This document shows, one piece after another, positions 32,716-41,891 of a DNA stretch of 64,000 bases (position 1 is the first letter of the stretch; each line of letters opens with the position of its first letter). The stretch lies in assembly GCA_031431475.1 (NCBI GenBank), contig JANPDL010000024.1, positions 62,001 through 126,000 on the forward strand, in the 5' to 3' direction. The translations under genes were made by a program, and so were the position numbers. The notes under the pieces were generated by a model. It had not been told where the DNA came from, did no database searches, and worked only from the letters and a program-made list of their open reading frames with translations. Source of the DNA: JADCCX01 sp031431475. Its GTDB lineage: Bacteria > Pseudomonadota > Alphaproteobacteria > Rhizobiales > Beijerinckiaceae.

Positions 32716-33187
32716 TTGGCTGTATGCTCACAGCTGTCGCTGGCGTGGCAGCGTTCCCCGTGCAGAACAAGGGGAACGGAATGGACGCAATTGCAGCCGC
32801 ATCCGATACCCCGCCGTCGAGGACAATGCCGCTCACGCCCTTGACCAGCAGATGCGTGGTCATGATGTTGCCCATGAAAGCCGTGCGGTTCTCGCTGTCC
32901 ATGGCGACGGCAAGGATCTGGCCAGCAGCGATGTCGGCCACGGACAGGGCCTGCAGATTGGGGCACAATCCGGCCGTCTGCTGCTCAACCAGTTCTTCAC
33001 GAACCGGGATGGTTCGCACCGTAAACGCGGGTCCGGCGAACTTTACCGATGCCGGCTTGAGGGGCTTTGGCCCGAATATGAAGGTGTTTTTGTAGCCCTT
33101 GCGCCAGAGCAGCGAGACGACCGTTGGTACCGCCGGCTAAAGCAGCAGTGTGCAGGTTGCCTCAGGAAGCACGAAAGCGTCAGCCAT
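32660..33187 (-). pseudogene. RraA-family (4-hydroxy-4-methyl-2-oxoglutarate aldolase-like) pseudogene
   Basis: Read from the ATG at 33187 the minus strand gives MADAFVLPEATCTLLL, then a TAG at 33139-33137, then continues in the same frame with TVVSLLWRKGYKNTFIFGPK, FAGPAFTVRTIPVREEL, LSVADIAAGQILAVAMD and GIVLDGGVSDAAAI with PFPLFCTGNAATP. This is the RraA/HMG-aldolase-like fold including the VLDGGVSD region (normally G-(V/I)-DG-RD). After about residue 160 similarity ends and the frame runs into repeat-like DNA. The premature stop and missing C-terminus mean it is almost certainly inactive. It was divergent from the following oxidoreductase gene. Confidence 0.75.
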
Positions 33188-33379
33188 TGTCCATATCCCT
33201 TGCAGCAAACGTGTGTTCGTATTTCAGTAGAATTGTCTGGAGCAGACCGCACCACTGCCCGATTTTCCAATCAACATCAGCTCCGCCGGGACAATTTTCC
33301 AAGGCTCCCTCTTTCGTCTTTGGGACAAGAGTGGGATGGTCACCAGCTGACGGCATGCGCCAGCCTGGAGGAGAGACTG

Positions 33380-34510
33380 TTGAACACGGATAGCAAACTT
33401 GGTGTCGGTGTCCTTGGCGCTCACACATGGGCAGAAAAGGCGCATTTGCCGGGATATGCCGCTGATCCTCGCGTCAATCTTGTTGCGATCTGCGATGTCG
33501 TTCCCGAGCGTGCAGAAGCGATGGCCAAACTCTTTGGAGTGCGGAAAATCTATTCTGATCCGCTCGCCCTGATCAACGACCCCGAGGTCGAGATGGTTGA
33601 TGTCTGCACGCCGACCGATACACATCTTGCGCTTGGACTGGCGGCCATCGCAGCCGGAAAGCATGTGCTGTGCGAAAAGCCCATTGCCCGTGATGCTGCT
33701 GACGCCTTGCGTCTGGCCCGTGCGGCAACGGCAGCGCAGGTCAAGACCAAGGTCGGCTTCACATTCCGATACTCGCCTGCCCTACGCCAGATCCGGGCCT
33801 GGATCGCCGATGGCACGCTGGGTGATATCTTCCATGTGCATGGGCTTGAACAGAACAGCCAGTTCCTCGATCCCATGTTCGAGCTCCGGCAGGTGCCAGC
33901 AGGCATTGATTTCCTGCCAAAGCATCCCATTCCCCAATCCATTGTCGGATATGGATCGCATCTGGTTGATCTGATGCGCTGGATGGGTGGCGAGTTTGCG
34001 TCGGTCGCAGCAACGATGAGCAGCTATGTGCCGGAGCGTATCGTGCGCGGATACACCGGCATGCAGCGGATCAACGCCGATGACGGAACAGTCGCGCTGG
34101 TCGAGTTTGCCTCCGGTGCGCAGGGCATGCTGCAAACCTCGATCGTTGCTGTTGGCAACTATCCCGGCATCGAAATCCGGGTTTACGGTTCGAAAGCAGC
34201 AGCGGTAGGCCGCCTGGTGACGGAACGCGGCGTGGCCGAAACGCTGCATTTCGCTACCGCCGGGAATGTCGAGTTCGAGCCAGTGATCCTGCCCGCATCG
34301 CATTTCCCGCCGGGGACAAGCGTCAGGACGGAGTGGCGGGAGCTTTACTATCGCAACCTGATCCGGCTCTGGGTCAGTGAACTTCTGGAGAACGGAGCTC
34401 CGGACGGTGATTTCCATGACGGCGTGAAAAGTCAGGAAATCGTCGATGCCTGCGTCCGCGCCCATGTCGAGCGCCGCTGGGTTGACCTGCCATCGGGCAG
34501 CCATGGCTGA
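33380..34510 (+). CDS. Gfo/Idh/MocA-family oxidoreductase
   Basis: A TTG at 33380 with GGAGGAGAG 6 nt upstream gives 376 residues. The open frame continues upstream to 32675, but that part is the antisense of the RraA pseudogene. The Rossmann domain begins GVGVLGAHTWAEKAHLPGY, with VDVCTPTDTHL and the catalytic motif CEKPIARD. The C-terminal domain contains GYGSHLVDLMRWMGGEF. The protein should be a NAD(P)-dependent oxidoreductase of a sugar, inositol or related compound. It overlaps the DUF885 gene by 8 bp. Confidence 0.9.
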   Translation: MNTDSKLGVGVLGAHTWAEKAHLPGYAADPRVNLVAICDVVPERAEAMAKLFGVRKIYSDPLALINDPEVEMVDVCTPTDTHLALGLAAIAAGKHVLCEKPIARDAADALRLARAATAAQVKTKVGFTFRYSPALRQIRAWIADGTLGDIFHVHGLEQNSQFLDPMFELRQVPAGIDFLPKHPIPQSIVGYGSHLVDLMRWMGGEFASVAATMSSYVPERIVRGYTGMQRINADDGTVALVEFASGAQGMLQTSIVAVGNYPGIEIRVYGSKAAAVGRLVTERGVAETLHFATAGNVEFEPVILPASHFPPGTSVRTEWRELYYRNLIRLWVSELLENGAPDGDFHDGVKSQEIVDACVRAHVERRWVDLPSGSHG

Positions 34511-36062
34511 GAATGCACTCGCACAGCTTGTCGAGCGGTTCCTGGCGCATCACGCGACGTTCTTTCCGGTCGATGCGACCTTCATGGGGCTAGCCGGAGC
34601 CGATCATCGGTTGCCGCCTGCGGATTCGGTCGCTCCGTTGAGGGAGCTTGAGGCGCTCGCTGAGTTCATGCAGGCTCTTGATGCTTTGCCCGCAGCCACG
34701 ACCGTCAGCGACCGGCTCGAGACGAAGCTGCTGCGGGCAGCGCTGGCTCATGCAAGGCTCTCGGTCGAGGCCCGCCCGCGGTTTTGCCAGCCCAACTGGT
34801 ACTCGGCTGAGGCTGCATTTGGCGTGATTTCGCTGCTGTTGCCGTCAGCAACCGCTGGTGCTGGCGAAGCGCTATGCGCCCGGCTCGCAGCCATGCCAAC
34901 CTTCCTCGGCTCTGGTATGGACTGGCTGTCTGGAGCAGCGGTTCCGCCTGACTGGGTCACGCGCGCGCGACGCGAATGCGGTGCCTTGCGCCGACTGCTG
35001 ACAAGCGGCATTCGCCTGCACGCGATATGGAGAGATGATCTCGATGCCCTGTGCGGCGCAGCCACAGCTGCGCTATTCCAATTTGAAAGTGCACTTGACG
35101 GATTCCCTCCGCAAGACCCTGCCTGCGGGCTGGATATGCTGAATGTGCTGATGCGCGATGTGCACGGCCTGCCATGGTCGCCGGATGAAGCTGTGGCCCT
35201 CGCCGAGGAGGCGTTCGCGCGGCTTGGCAGCCAGATTGCCGATCATGAGCGCCGGTTCGGGGTGGACAGCCATAGCGCTCCCGATATTCCAGCGCATGAT
35301 CTGCCCGGTGCTTACAGGGAGTGGCACAACCGCGCGTTCGAAAGTGCCGGTGCGCTGGTCACGCCGGCCAGTGATTTCGGGCTGTCTTTCGAGCCGCTGC
35401 CTGCCTGGGCCAAGGACATCGCCGGAGATCTCTATTTCCTTTCCTACCGTTGTCCGCCTGCCTATTCGGTGGCACAGCACAGCCACTACTGGACCGCTCC
35501 GGTCAGCCAGTCTCTCGTTGCCGTCAAACAGACCCATGCCGTGCATCACGGCTCCATCGGCCACCACACCCAGAACGCCCGTGCACGTCAGGCTGTATCA
35601 AGGCTGGCGCGGCTTGGTGGCAACGATTGCGCGAGCGGGATCGGCTTCCTGTCATCCGGCACCATGGTCGAAGGCTGGTCATGCTATGCGACCGAACTGA
35701 TGGCGGAGGCGCGCGGATTCTACTCGCATGCCGAAGAGCGCGCGCTGCTGATGGCCGACCGCCGGAATGCAGCCAGTGTGCTGGCCGATATCCGGTTGCA
35801 CACAGGCGACTGGACGCTGGAGAAAATGCGCGACTTCTACAGGGATGAAGCGGGCTTTCCCGAGGCGCGCATCTGGGGAGAAACCACGCGCAACTCGATC
35901 CTTCCGGCCACGCGGCTGATGTATTTTCTCGGCACCGAGCAGATCAAGGGCCTCCGCCACGAGATTGGTGGCGATCCTCGAATCTTCCATGACGTGCTGA
36001 TCAGCCACGGCCATGTGCCAGTCTCCTGGATCGCCGAAGAGATGCGGTTGGCTCGCGCTTAA
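34503..36062 (+). CDS. DUF885-family protein (predicted zinc metallopeptidase-like)
   Basis: Starting at the ATG 34503 inside the end of the oxidoreductase gene, the 519-residue protein matches the DUF885 layout: a helical N-terminal half, a His-rich segment AVHHGSIGHHTQN (normally HE-PGHHLQ) and EGWSCYATELMAEARGF, together forming a thermolysin-like zinc site in relatives. Here the Glu after the first His is replaced by His (HHGSIGHH), so catalysis may differ. No signal peptide is seen. Next to peptide importers it may process imported peptides or peptide-like ligands. It converges with the dppF-like gene with 4 bp overlap. Confidence 0.8.
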   Translation: MAENALAQLVERFLAHHATFFPVDATFMGLAGADHRLPPADSVAPLRELEALAEFMQALDALPAATTVSDRLETKLLRAALAHARLSVEARPRFCQPNWYSAEAAFGVISLLLPSATAGAGEALCARLAAMPTFLGSGMDWLSGAAVPPDWVTRARRECGALRRLLTSGIRLHAIWRDDLDALCGAATAALFQFESALDGFPPQDPACGLDMLNVLMRDVHGLPWSPDEAVALAEEAFARLGSQIADHERRFGVDSHSAPDIPAHDLPGAYREWHNRAFESAGALVTPASDFGLSFEPLPAWAKDIAGDLYFLSYRCPPAYSVAQHSHYWTAPVSQSLVAVKQTHAVHHGSIGHHTQNARARQAVSRLARLGGNDCASGIGFLSSGTMVEGWSCYATELMAEARGFYSHAEERALLMADRRNAASVLADIRLHTGDWTLEKMRDFYRDEAGFPEARIWGETTRNSILPATRLMYFLGTEQIKGLRHEIGGDPRIFHDVLISHGHVPVSWIAEEMRLARA

Positions 36063-37045
36063 ACATCACCGGCAAGATGACAGTCTGACCAGTGTTCCGG
36101 CGTCAGTTGCACGCGCGGTGGCGGGACCGACCGGCAAAGCTCCGTGGCGGCAGGGCAGCGCGGTGCGAAGCGGCACCCTACCGGACTTGAGGTGAGCGCC
36201 TGCGCCTCGCCTGCCAGCCGGATACGTATGCGCTTGTGGCCGATCCGGTGTTCGGGCACGGCACCGACCAGCAGACGCGTATAGGGGTGCGTTGCGGCAG
36301 CAATCAGAGTCTCGGTGGGCCCCTGCTCGACAATGGCACCAAGATACATCACCGCAATGCGTGACGACATTGCCCGCGCTACTGCCAGATCATGCGTGAT
36401 GTAGAGCGAGGCAAGGCCCAACTCGCGGCTGAGGCGCAGCATGACGTTCATGACACCGGCACGGACCGAAACATCCAGCATGCTGACGGGCTCGTCAGCG
36501 ACCAGCAAGCGCGGATCAAGGACCAGCGCGCGCGCGATGGCGACGCGCTGAAGCTGGCCACCGGACAGATCGGCAGGATAGCGTCCGGTATAGCGCGACG
36601 CAGGCCTGAGCTCGACCTGATCCAGCGCTGTCTCGGCCAGCGCACGACGCGACGCGGCATCGCCGATGCCGTGAATTTCGAGTGGCTCCATCACGGATTG
36701 AATCACAGTGTGGCGCGGATCAAGCGCCTCGTAGGGATTCTGGAAAATCATCTGCACCCGGCGGCGATACGCCTTGAGCGCCGCTCCATGCAGATTGGCG
36801 ACGTCGGCTCCTTCAAACCGCAATGCACCGCTGCTTGGCTGTTCCTGCAGGGTGATCAGCTTTCCGGTCGTGGTCTTGCCCGATCCCGATTCACCCACCA
36901 GCGCCAGGATTTCACCGGGTGCCAGATCAAGATCGATACCATCAACTGCGCGGAGCATCCGGCGTTCGCCACGCAGCAGGGCAAGCGGGCCTCCCCGTAG
37001 CGGATAGAGTTTTGTCAGCCCCCTGACTTCCAGAAGCGAATTCAT
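36059..37045 (-). CDS. Oligopeptide/dipeptide ABC importer ATPase, DppF/OppF type
   Basis: The 328 residues show the full ATPase set: Walker A GESGSGKTTTGK, Q-loop MIFQNPYEALDPR, signature LSGGQLQRVAIARAL, Walker B LLVADEPVSMLDVS and H-loop YITHDLAVAR. The oligo_HPY C-terminal extension contains the Cys cluster (GCRFAPRCPAATELC), as in peptide importers. It is the last gene of a four-gene operon (binding protein, permease, permease-ATPase fusion, ATPase) and overlaps the fusion gene by 4 bp. It pairs with the ATPase half of that fusion. Confidence 0.95.
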   Translation of the reverse strand: MNSLLEVRGLTKLYPLRGGPLALLRGERRMLRAVDGIDLDLAPGEILALVGESGSGKTTTGKLITLQEQPSSGALRFEGADVANLHGAALKAYRRRVQMIFQNPYEALDPRHTVIQSVMEPLEIHGIGDAASRRALAETALDQVELRPASRYTGRYPADLSGGQLQRVAIARALVLDPRLLVADEPVSMLDVSVRAGVMNVMLRLSRELGLASLYITHDLAVARAMSSRIAVMYLGAIVEQGPTETLIAAATHPYTRLLVGAVPEHRIGHKRIRIRLAGEAQALTSSPVGCRFAPRCPAATELCRSVPPPRVQLTPEHWSDCHLAGDV

Positions 37046-38916
37046 GCTGTCCCGCCGGATGGAAAGTGGCAGAGCGCATCATGATCAGTGCTTATGGCCA
37101 CGCGCGGTGGCCGCTCTGTGCCGCAGATCGTCTGTGCCTGGCCGCAGCGTGGAGCAAAGCGGCAACCCGGAGAGGTTTCTCCGGTGCTGAAAGGCTCACC
37201 GGGAAGGCCTGCCAGAGTTCGCCTGGGGCCAGACACGGTCGGCAGCGCATCCAGCAGCGCCCTTGTATAGGGATGGCGTGCGTTTTCGAAGATCGTTGCT
37301 GTTGGAGCCATCTCGACGATTTCCCCGGCATACATCACGGCAACGCGTTCGCAGGTTTCCGCGACAGCGCCCATGTCATGTGAGATCAGGATCAGCGAAA
37401 GGCCCATCTGTCGTTTCAACGCATCAAGCTCGCCTAGTATCTGGTCCTGAATCAACACATCCAGTGCCGTTGTGGGCTCGTCAGCGATCACCAGTTTTGG
37501 CTCGTGCAGCAGGCTGAGTGCGATCATCACGCGCTGCCGCATACCGCCAGACAATTCGTGCGGATATGAACCCAGGCGCTCGACCGGGATGCCGATCATG
37601 CCAAACACCTCGACCACACGTGCCAGTGCCTGCGCTTTGCTGGCCTCAGGCCGATGCAGCCTGAATGCCTCTATCAGTTGCGCCCTGACGGTCATCACCG
37701 GATTAAGTGCGTTCATCGCGCTTTGAAAAATCATCGAAGCCGTGGTCCAGCGCAGCCCGGCAATCGTGTCGCGCCCGTCTTTCGTCACGCGCCGTCCGTC
37801 ACGCAGAACAGGCTTGCCACCAATATCGACATCGCCGTCCGCGGTCATTGCATTGGGGGCCATCACCTGCAGGATGGCAGCACCGAGACTGGATTTGCCA
37901 CACCCGCTCTCGCCGACCACACCAAGGCTCTCGCCCTGCCGCAGCTGGAAGGATACGCCGTCAACGGCCACAATCGGGCCGCTGTGCAGCATATAACTCA
38001 TGCGCAGGCTGGAAACATCGAGGATGGTTTCGCCAGCACCCGGCTTGACCTCGCTGATATCGACCGCAGGTTTTTGCGCAGCACGGGCCGTCAGGCGACG
38101 GAGTTGCGGATTCAGCACCTCGTTGAGCCCGTCGCCGAGCAGGTTGAACGACGCCACAAGCAGCAGGAGTGCGATGCCGGGAAAGATCGACATCCAGGGT
38201 GCTATGCGTAACTGCCGCTGCCCGTCGAAGATCATCCGGCCCCAGCTCACGGAGTTCTGGTCACCAAGACCAAGGAAACTCAGACCGGCCTCGGTGAGAA
38301 CCGCCAGCCCCATCAGGATCGTGGCATCCGTGATGATCGGAGCAAGGCCGTTCGGGACGATGTGGCGGATCAGCGTGCGGGAATGCGAACCACCGGCCGC
38401 GCGCGCGGCCTGCACATAGACGCGTGATTTCAAACTCAGCACTTGCGCTCGCATGATGCGGGCCGAGCGCGGCCATGTCGTCAAGGCAATGGCCAGCATG
38501 GTGAATTCCAGCCGCGAGCCAAAAAGCGCGACAATCAGCAAGACCAGAAAGAACGACGGGATCAGGAGAAAGACATCGATCGTGCGGCTCAGCAATGTAT
38601 CGATCAGGCCACCGAAATAGCCGGATATCGAGCCCAGCACGATGCCGATCAGGCTGGCAATGGCGGATGAAACGATGGCAACCACCAGCGCCAGCTGTGC
38701 ACCCCATGCCAGTCGCGCCAGCACGTCACGGCCATAATTATCCGTGCCCAGCCAGTGGGCAGCACCGGGTGGCTCATAGGGAGATGCCTCCATGCCATTG
38801 GGATCAGGCAATGGCAGCCAGGGCACCGTCAGGGCAATGATCACGGTGATCATCACGATGACGGCGCTGATCATGAACGCCCAGCGACGTGTCAGGGCCA
38901 GCAGCGCCGGTCCCAC
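37042..38916 (-). CDS. Fused ABC importer permease (DppC) and ATPase (DppD)
   Basis: The 624-residue protein joins two subunits normally encoded separately. Residues 1-275 are a DppC-type permease (HWLGTDNYGRDVLARLAWGA, the EAA-type VYVQAARAAGGSHSRTLIRH, about six membrane segments). Residues about 295-624 are a DppD-type ATPase (Walker A GESGCGKSS 335-343, signature LSGGMRQRVMIAL, Walker B LVIADEPTTALD, H-loop ISHDMGAV, and the C-terminal GCRFAPRCGQAQTIC). A short linker about 276-295 joins them. The gene lies directly after the permease gene without a gap. Fusions of permease and ATPase are seen in a minority of peptide importers. Confidence 0.95.
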   Translation of the reverse strand: MGPALLALTRRWAFMISAVIVMITVIIALTVPWLPLPDPNGMEASPYEPPGAAHWLGTDNYGRDVLARLAWGAQLALVVAIVSSAIASLIGIVLGSISGYFGGLIDTLLSRTIDVFLLIPSFFLVLLIVALFGSRLEFTMLAIALTTWPRSARIMRAQVLSLKSRVYVQAARAAGGSHSRTLIRHIVPNGLAPIITDATILMGLAVLTEAGLSFLGLGDQNSVSWGRMIFDGQRQLRIAPWMSIFPGIALLLLVASFNLLGDGLNEVLNPQLRRLTARAAQKPAVDISEVKPGAGETILDVSSLRMSYMLHSGPIVAVDGVSFQLRQGESLGVVGESGCGKSSLGAAILQVMAPNAMTADGDVDIGGKPVLRDGRRVTKDGRDTIAGLRWTTASMIFQSAMNALNPVMTVRAQLIEAFRLHRPEASKAQALARVVEVFGMIGIPVERLGSYPHELSGGMRQRVMIALSLLHEPKLVIADEPTTALDVLIQDQILGELDALKRQMGLSLILISHDMGAVAETCERVAVMYAGEIVEMAPTATIFENARHPYTRALLDALPTVSGPRRTLAGLPGEPFSTGETSPGCRFAPRCGQAQTICGTERPPRVAISTDHDALCHFPSGGTA

Positions 38917-39882
38917 CTAAAGTCCAACCCGCGGATCAAGCACGGCGTAGACAAGATCCGTGACCAAGGAGGCTATCGCCACGGTGATGGACATCGCAAT
39001 GAAGGCACCCATGATCACCGGCGTATCGCGGGCCAGGATTGCATCATAGATCAACCGGCCAAGCCCGGGCCAGGAGAACACGGTTTCGGTCAGCACTGCA
39101 CCTGTCAGCAACAGCCCAAGCTGGAGTCCAAGCACCGTGACCACGGGCAACAGCGCATTGCGCAAGGCGTAGTGCATCATGATCGTACGGTCGGGAAAAC
39201 CGATTGCCCTGACCGTCGTGATGTAGCTCTCCGCCATCACCTCGGTGACCGCACTGCGCGCCAGCCGCACATACTGCCCGACCGACACGGTCATCAGCGC
39301 CAGAACCGGCAGAACCATATGATAGGCAATGTCGAGAATCCGCCCCAGCCCCTCGCGCGGTCCATCGACACTCGTCATGCCCATGGCCGGGAAGAGCTGG
39401 ATCTGCACGGCGAAGAACAGAACCAGCATAAGGCCGAGCCAGAACACCGGGATACTGAACAATCCGACCGCCAGCGCGCTGACCAGGCTGTCCGTCGTCG
39501 AACCAGGCCGCCGCGCGATCCATGTCCCGATCACAGTGCCGACAATAACGGAGAGCGCAAGACTTGTGCCCACCAGCAACAGCGTTGCCGGGACACGTGA
39601 CATGATCTCGGAATAGACCGGTTCGCGGGAGCGGAAGGACACCCCCAGATCGCCTGACCCGACCTGCACAAGGTAGCGCCAGAGCTGTTCGAGGAAAGGC
39701 CGGTCGAGCCTATAGCGTTCGCGGATTGCCGCAAGATAGGCCGGATCCGCTGTGTCCCCCGCAAGGATGGTCGAGATATCGCCAGGTGCCAGATGAACCA
39801 GAAGGAAGTTGATGATGATCACGACCAGCGTGACCGGGACCAGCTGCAGCAGCCGGGAAATGATGTAACGCCGCAGGTTCAT
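38917..39882 (-). CDS. ABC importer permease, DppB type
   Basis: The 321 residues have six hydrophobic segments, the N-terminal IISRLLQLVPVTLVVIIINF of DppB proteins, the DRPFLEQLWRYLVQVGSGDLG region and the EAA loop (YITTVRAIGFPDRTIMMHYA). It forms the membrane channel with the permease half of the following fusion. It starts 37 bp after the binding-protein stop and ends directly before the fusion gene. Confidence 0.94.
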   Translation of the reverse strand: MNLRRYIISRLLQLVPVTLVVIIINFLLVHLAPGDISTILAGDTADPAYLAAIRERYRLDRPFLEQLWRYLVQVGSGDLGVSFRSREPVYSEIMSRVPATLLLVGTSLALSVIVGTVIGTWIARRPGSTTDSLVSALAVGLFSIPVFWLGLMLVLFFAVQIQLFPAMGMTSVDGPREGLGRILDIAYHMVLPVLALMTVSVGQYVRLARSAVTEVMAESYITTVRAIGFPDRTIMMHYALRNALLPVVTVLGLQLGLLLTGAVLTETVFSWPGLGRLIYDAILARDTPVIMGAFIAMSITVAIASLVTDLVYAVLDPRVGL

Positions 39883-39919
39883 GCAGGTTGACCGGCTCCA
39901 GGCCGTGTTCTGGTGCCCA

Positions 39920-41512
39920 TCACCGGCCGGGCGGCGTTACGGTATAATATCCAAACCATGTGATGGCCTTGTCGAACGCCTCCGGCTCGGTGTTGAACCC
40001 TGACCAGCCAGTCCGGACGATGGTTGTCTTCTGCTCATCGAACAGGTTGATGTACGGCAGATCCCGCACAATCAAAGCCTGAATCTGCTTGTAGATCCGG
40101 ACTCGCTCCGCCTTGTCACGCAGGGTCGAGGCGCGGGTTGCGAGCTGGTCAAGCTCGGGGTTGGAATAGCTCATGTTGTTGCGCCCGCCGCCCGTCATGA
40201 AATGCTCCCGGAAGGAATCCGGGTCAGGACCATAGCGGGTGAAATAGCAGGAGATATCGAAGTTCTTTTCCGCCTGACGGCGGAACCACGTCGCCTGATC
40301 GAACTGCTCGAGCTTTGCGTTGATCCCGACCTGACGCAATTGCTGCACGAGCACTTCCATCATCGCCTTGCAGTCCGGAAAGTTGGGATTGGTCACCGCA
40401 ATATCGAAGCGCCATCCGCCCGCACCGCGTGGCAGGCCGGCTGCATCGAGAAGAGCCTCTGCCTTTGCACGGTCAAACGCAGGGAAGCGGGCATCGCGGT
40501 TGATCAATTCGCCCTGGCTCTCGACACTGGCATGCACGGCCGGGCGCCAGAAGCCGCTGAACGCCAGACGATTCATCGCGTCGCGGTCGATGGCGTGGGC
40601 AATCGCCTGACGGACTTCAAGTTTGTCGAGCGGCTTTCTCGTCAGGTTCAGCTGGATGTCACGGCTGAAATGGGACGGTGTGAACACGACCTTCACCTTG
40701 GGATCACGACGCAGGGCTGCTACCTCGGCCAGTGGCGGCGCATATTCGTAGTTCAGAAACTGCAGGCGCCCGCTGTCAAATTCGGCACGCGCCACGTTGA
40801 CATCGGTCACCTGCCGGAACACCAGCCTGTCGATCTTGGAGGGACCACGGAAATAGTCCTTGTTGACCTCCAGTTCGACCAGCCCGCCGCGCTCCCAGCG
40901 CACGAACCGGAATGGTCCGGAGCCGACAGGTGCATTGACGTAGGGACCTTTATCGAAACCATCCTGGCCTTCCCAGAGATGCTTTGGGTAGATTTTTCCG
41001 GTCCATGTCGAGACCTGCGCCAACATCGGAACGAAACCGACTTCCGGTTCGATCAGGTGTAGAACAACAGTGTGATCATCCGGCGTGGTGATCTCGCGGA
41101 CGTTTTTCAGCACCACGAAAGCCGGGTACTTGCGCGCAATCACGGTGTCGAAAGTGAACTTCACATCATGCGAGGTGACCGGCTTGCCATCATGCCAGAG
41201 CGCAGTGCGGTGCAGCCTGAAGGTCACTGCCTTGCCATCCTCGCTGGTATTCCAGCTTTCGGCCAGATCACCATAGGCACCGGTACCCTTGTTGACGCCC
41301 CAGTCGATGGCGACCAGATGGCTGTAGACGTTCGACGTGGGCGCAAAACCAAGCGAGTCGGCTGCAAAGTTCGGGCTCAGTGTCTTGGGTTCACCAAGCT
41401 GGGGCACCACCAGGGTTGCAGGTTGCTGGGCTCGTGCAACTGGAGCCGTCATCATTGTCGCGGCCAGCAAGACAGCCGCAATGCACCGGCGGGCTAAACT
41501 CGAGAGAACCAT
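39920..41512 (-). CDS. Peptide/opine-type ABC substrate-binding protein (SBP_bac_5)
   Basis: The 530-residue protein has a Sec signal peptide (about 1-28, VARAQQ). The SBP_bac_5 fold follows, with NFAADSLGFAPTSNVYSHLV, TSHDVKFTFDTVIARKYP, and GVGSGPFRFVRWERGG-like text (VGSGPFRFVRWE), then EVRQAIAHAIDRDAMNRLAF. Family members bind dipeptides, oligopeptides, opines, glutathione or oligosaccharides. It is the first gene of the operon with the permease-ATPase fusion. Confidence 0.93.
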   Translation of the reverse strand: MVLSSLARRCIAAVLLAATMMTAPVARAQQPATLVVPQLGEPKTLSPNFAADSLGFAPTSNVYSHLVAIDWGVNKGTGAYGDLAESWNTSEDGKAVTFRLHRTALWHDGKPVTSHDVKFTFDTVIARKYPAFVVLKNVREITTPDDHTVVLHLIEPEVGFVPMLAQVSTWTGKIYPKHLWEGQDGFDKGPYVNAPVGSGPFRFVRWERGGLVELEVNKDYFRGPSKIDRLVFRQVTDVNVARAEFDSGRLQFLNYEYAPPLAEVAALRRDPKVKVVFTPSHFSRDIQLNLTRKPLDKLEVRQAIAHAIDRDAMNRLAFSGFWRPAVHASVESQGELINRDARFPAFDRAKAEALLDAAGLPRGAGGWRFDIAVTNPNFPDCKAMMEVLVQQLRQVGINAKLEQFDQATWFRRQAEKNFDISCYFTRYGPDPDSFREHFMTGGGRNNMSYSNPELDQLATRASTLRDKAERVRIYKQIQALIVRDLPYINLFDEQKTTIVRTGWSGFNTEPEAFDKAITWFGYYTVTPPGR

Positions 41513-41891
41513 GAAAAATCCCCGATTTTTTTGAACATCAACTGCACCGTGGCACGCTCTGCACTAGAGTGTTTCATCCGCCGGGAGGTTTGTCCATGCC
41601 TAAACCCCGATCTGCCGGTAGCGACCTTTGCCTGCTTTGGAACCAAAGCTTGCAGCGGGTAAGGCGAGGTGATCCACTGCGTTGTCTAGTCAGCTCCGCC
41701 GACGAAGTCTGGCTGGCACTGTCACGTTGACAGGTGGTGAGTGTTCCAGGTTGAGTCGGCCCTATGAGCACTATTCGATCGGCACTGTTGCATTCACTGG
41801 CTGAGGCTGCGTTTCTGTTTTTGATGCTTCGATTTCAGGCAGCGATGCCAAACACTATCGGCCTAATGAAACAGAGCTGTTCGGTGCCCGG
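41513..41891. other. Intergenic region between two peptide ABC operons, with a possible small gene
   Basis: Both flanking operons run on the minus strand. The region holds the promoter of the 39920-41512 operon. On the plus strand a 44-codon frame (41596-41730, start MPKPRSAGSD) is preceded by GGGAGG at an ideal 7-nt spacing. It has no recognised similarity. The rest shows nothing I can identify. Confidence 0.3.
41596..41730 (+). CDS. Possible small protein, 44 residues, unknown
   Basis: The frame begins MPKPRSAGSDLCLLWNQSLQ and ends VWLALSR. A GGGAGG box lies 7 nt before the ATG, much better than expected by chance in this GC-rich sequence. No membrane segment or motif is evident. It may be a leader or spurious. 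Confidence 0.25.
   Translation: MPKPRSAGSDLCLLWNQSLQRVRRGDPLRCLVSSADEVWLALSR

Noticed and set aside
32675..33379. Plus-strand extension that would make the 33380 oxidoreductase 611 residues
   Set aside because: This part is the antisense of the RraA pseudogene; the Rossmann start and SD place the real start at 33380.
38755..39600. 281-codon plus-strand frame opposite the permease genes
   Set aside because: Its His-, Gln- and Arg-rich sequence is typical of the antisense of hydrophobic permease genes.
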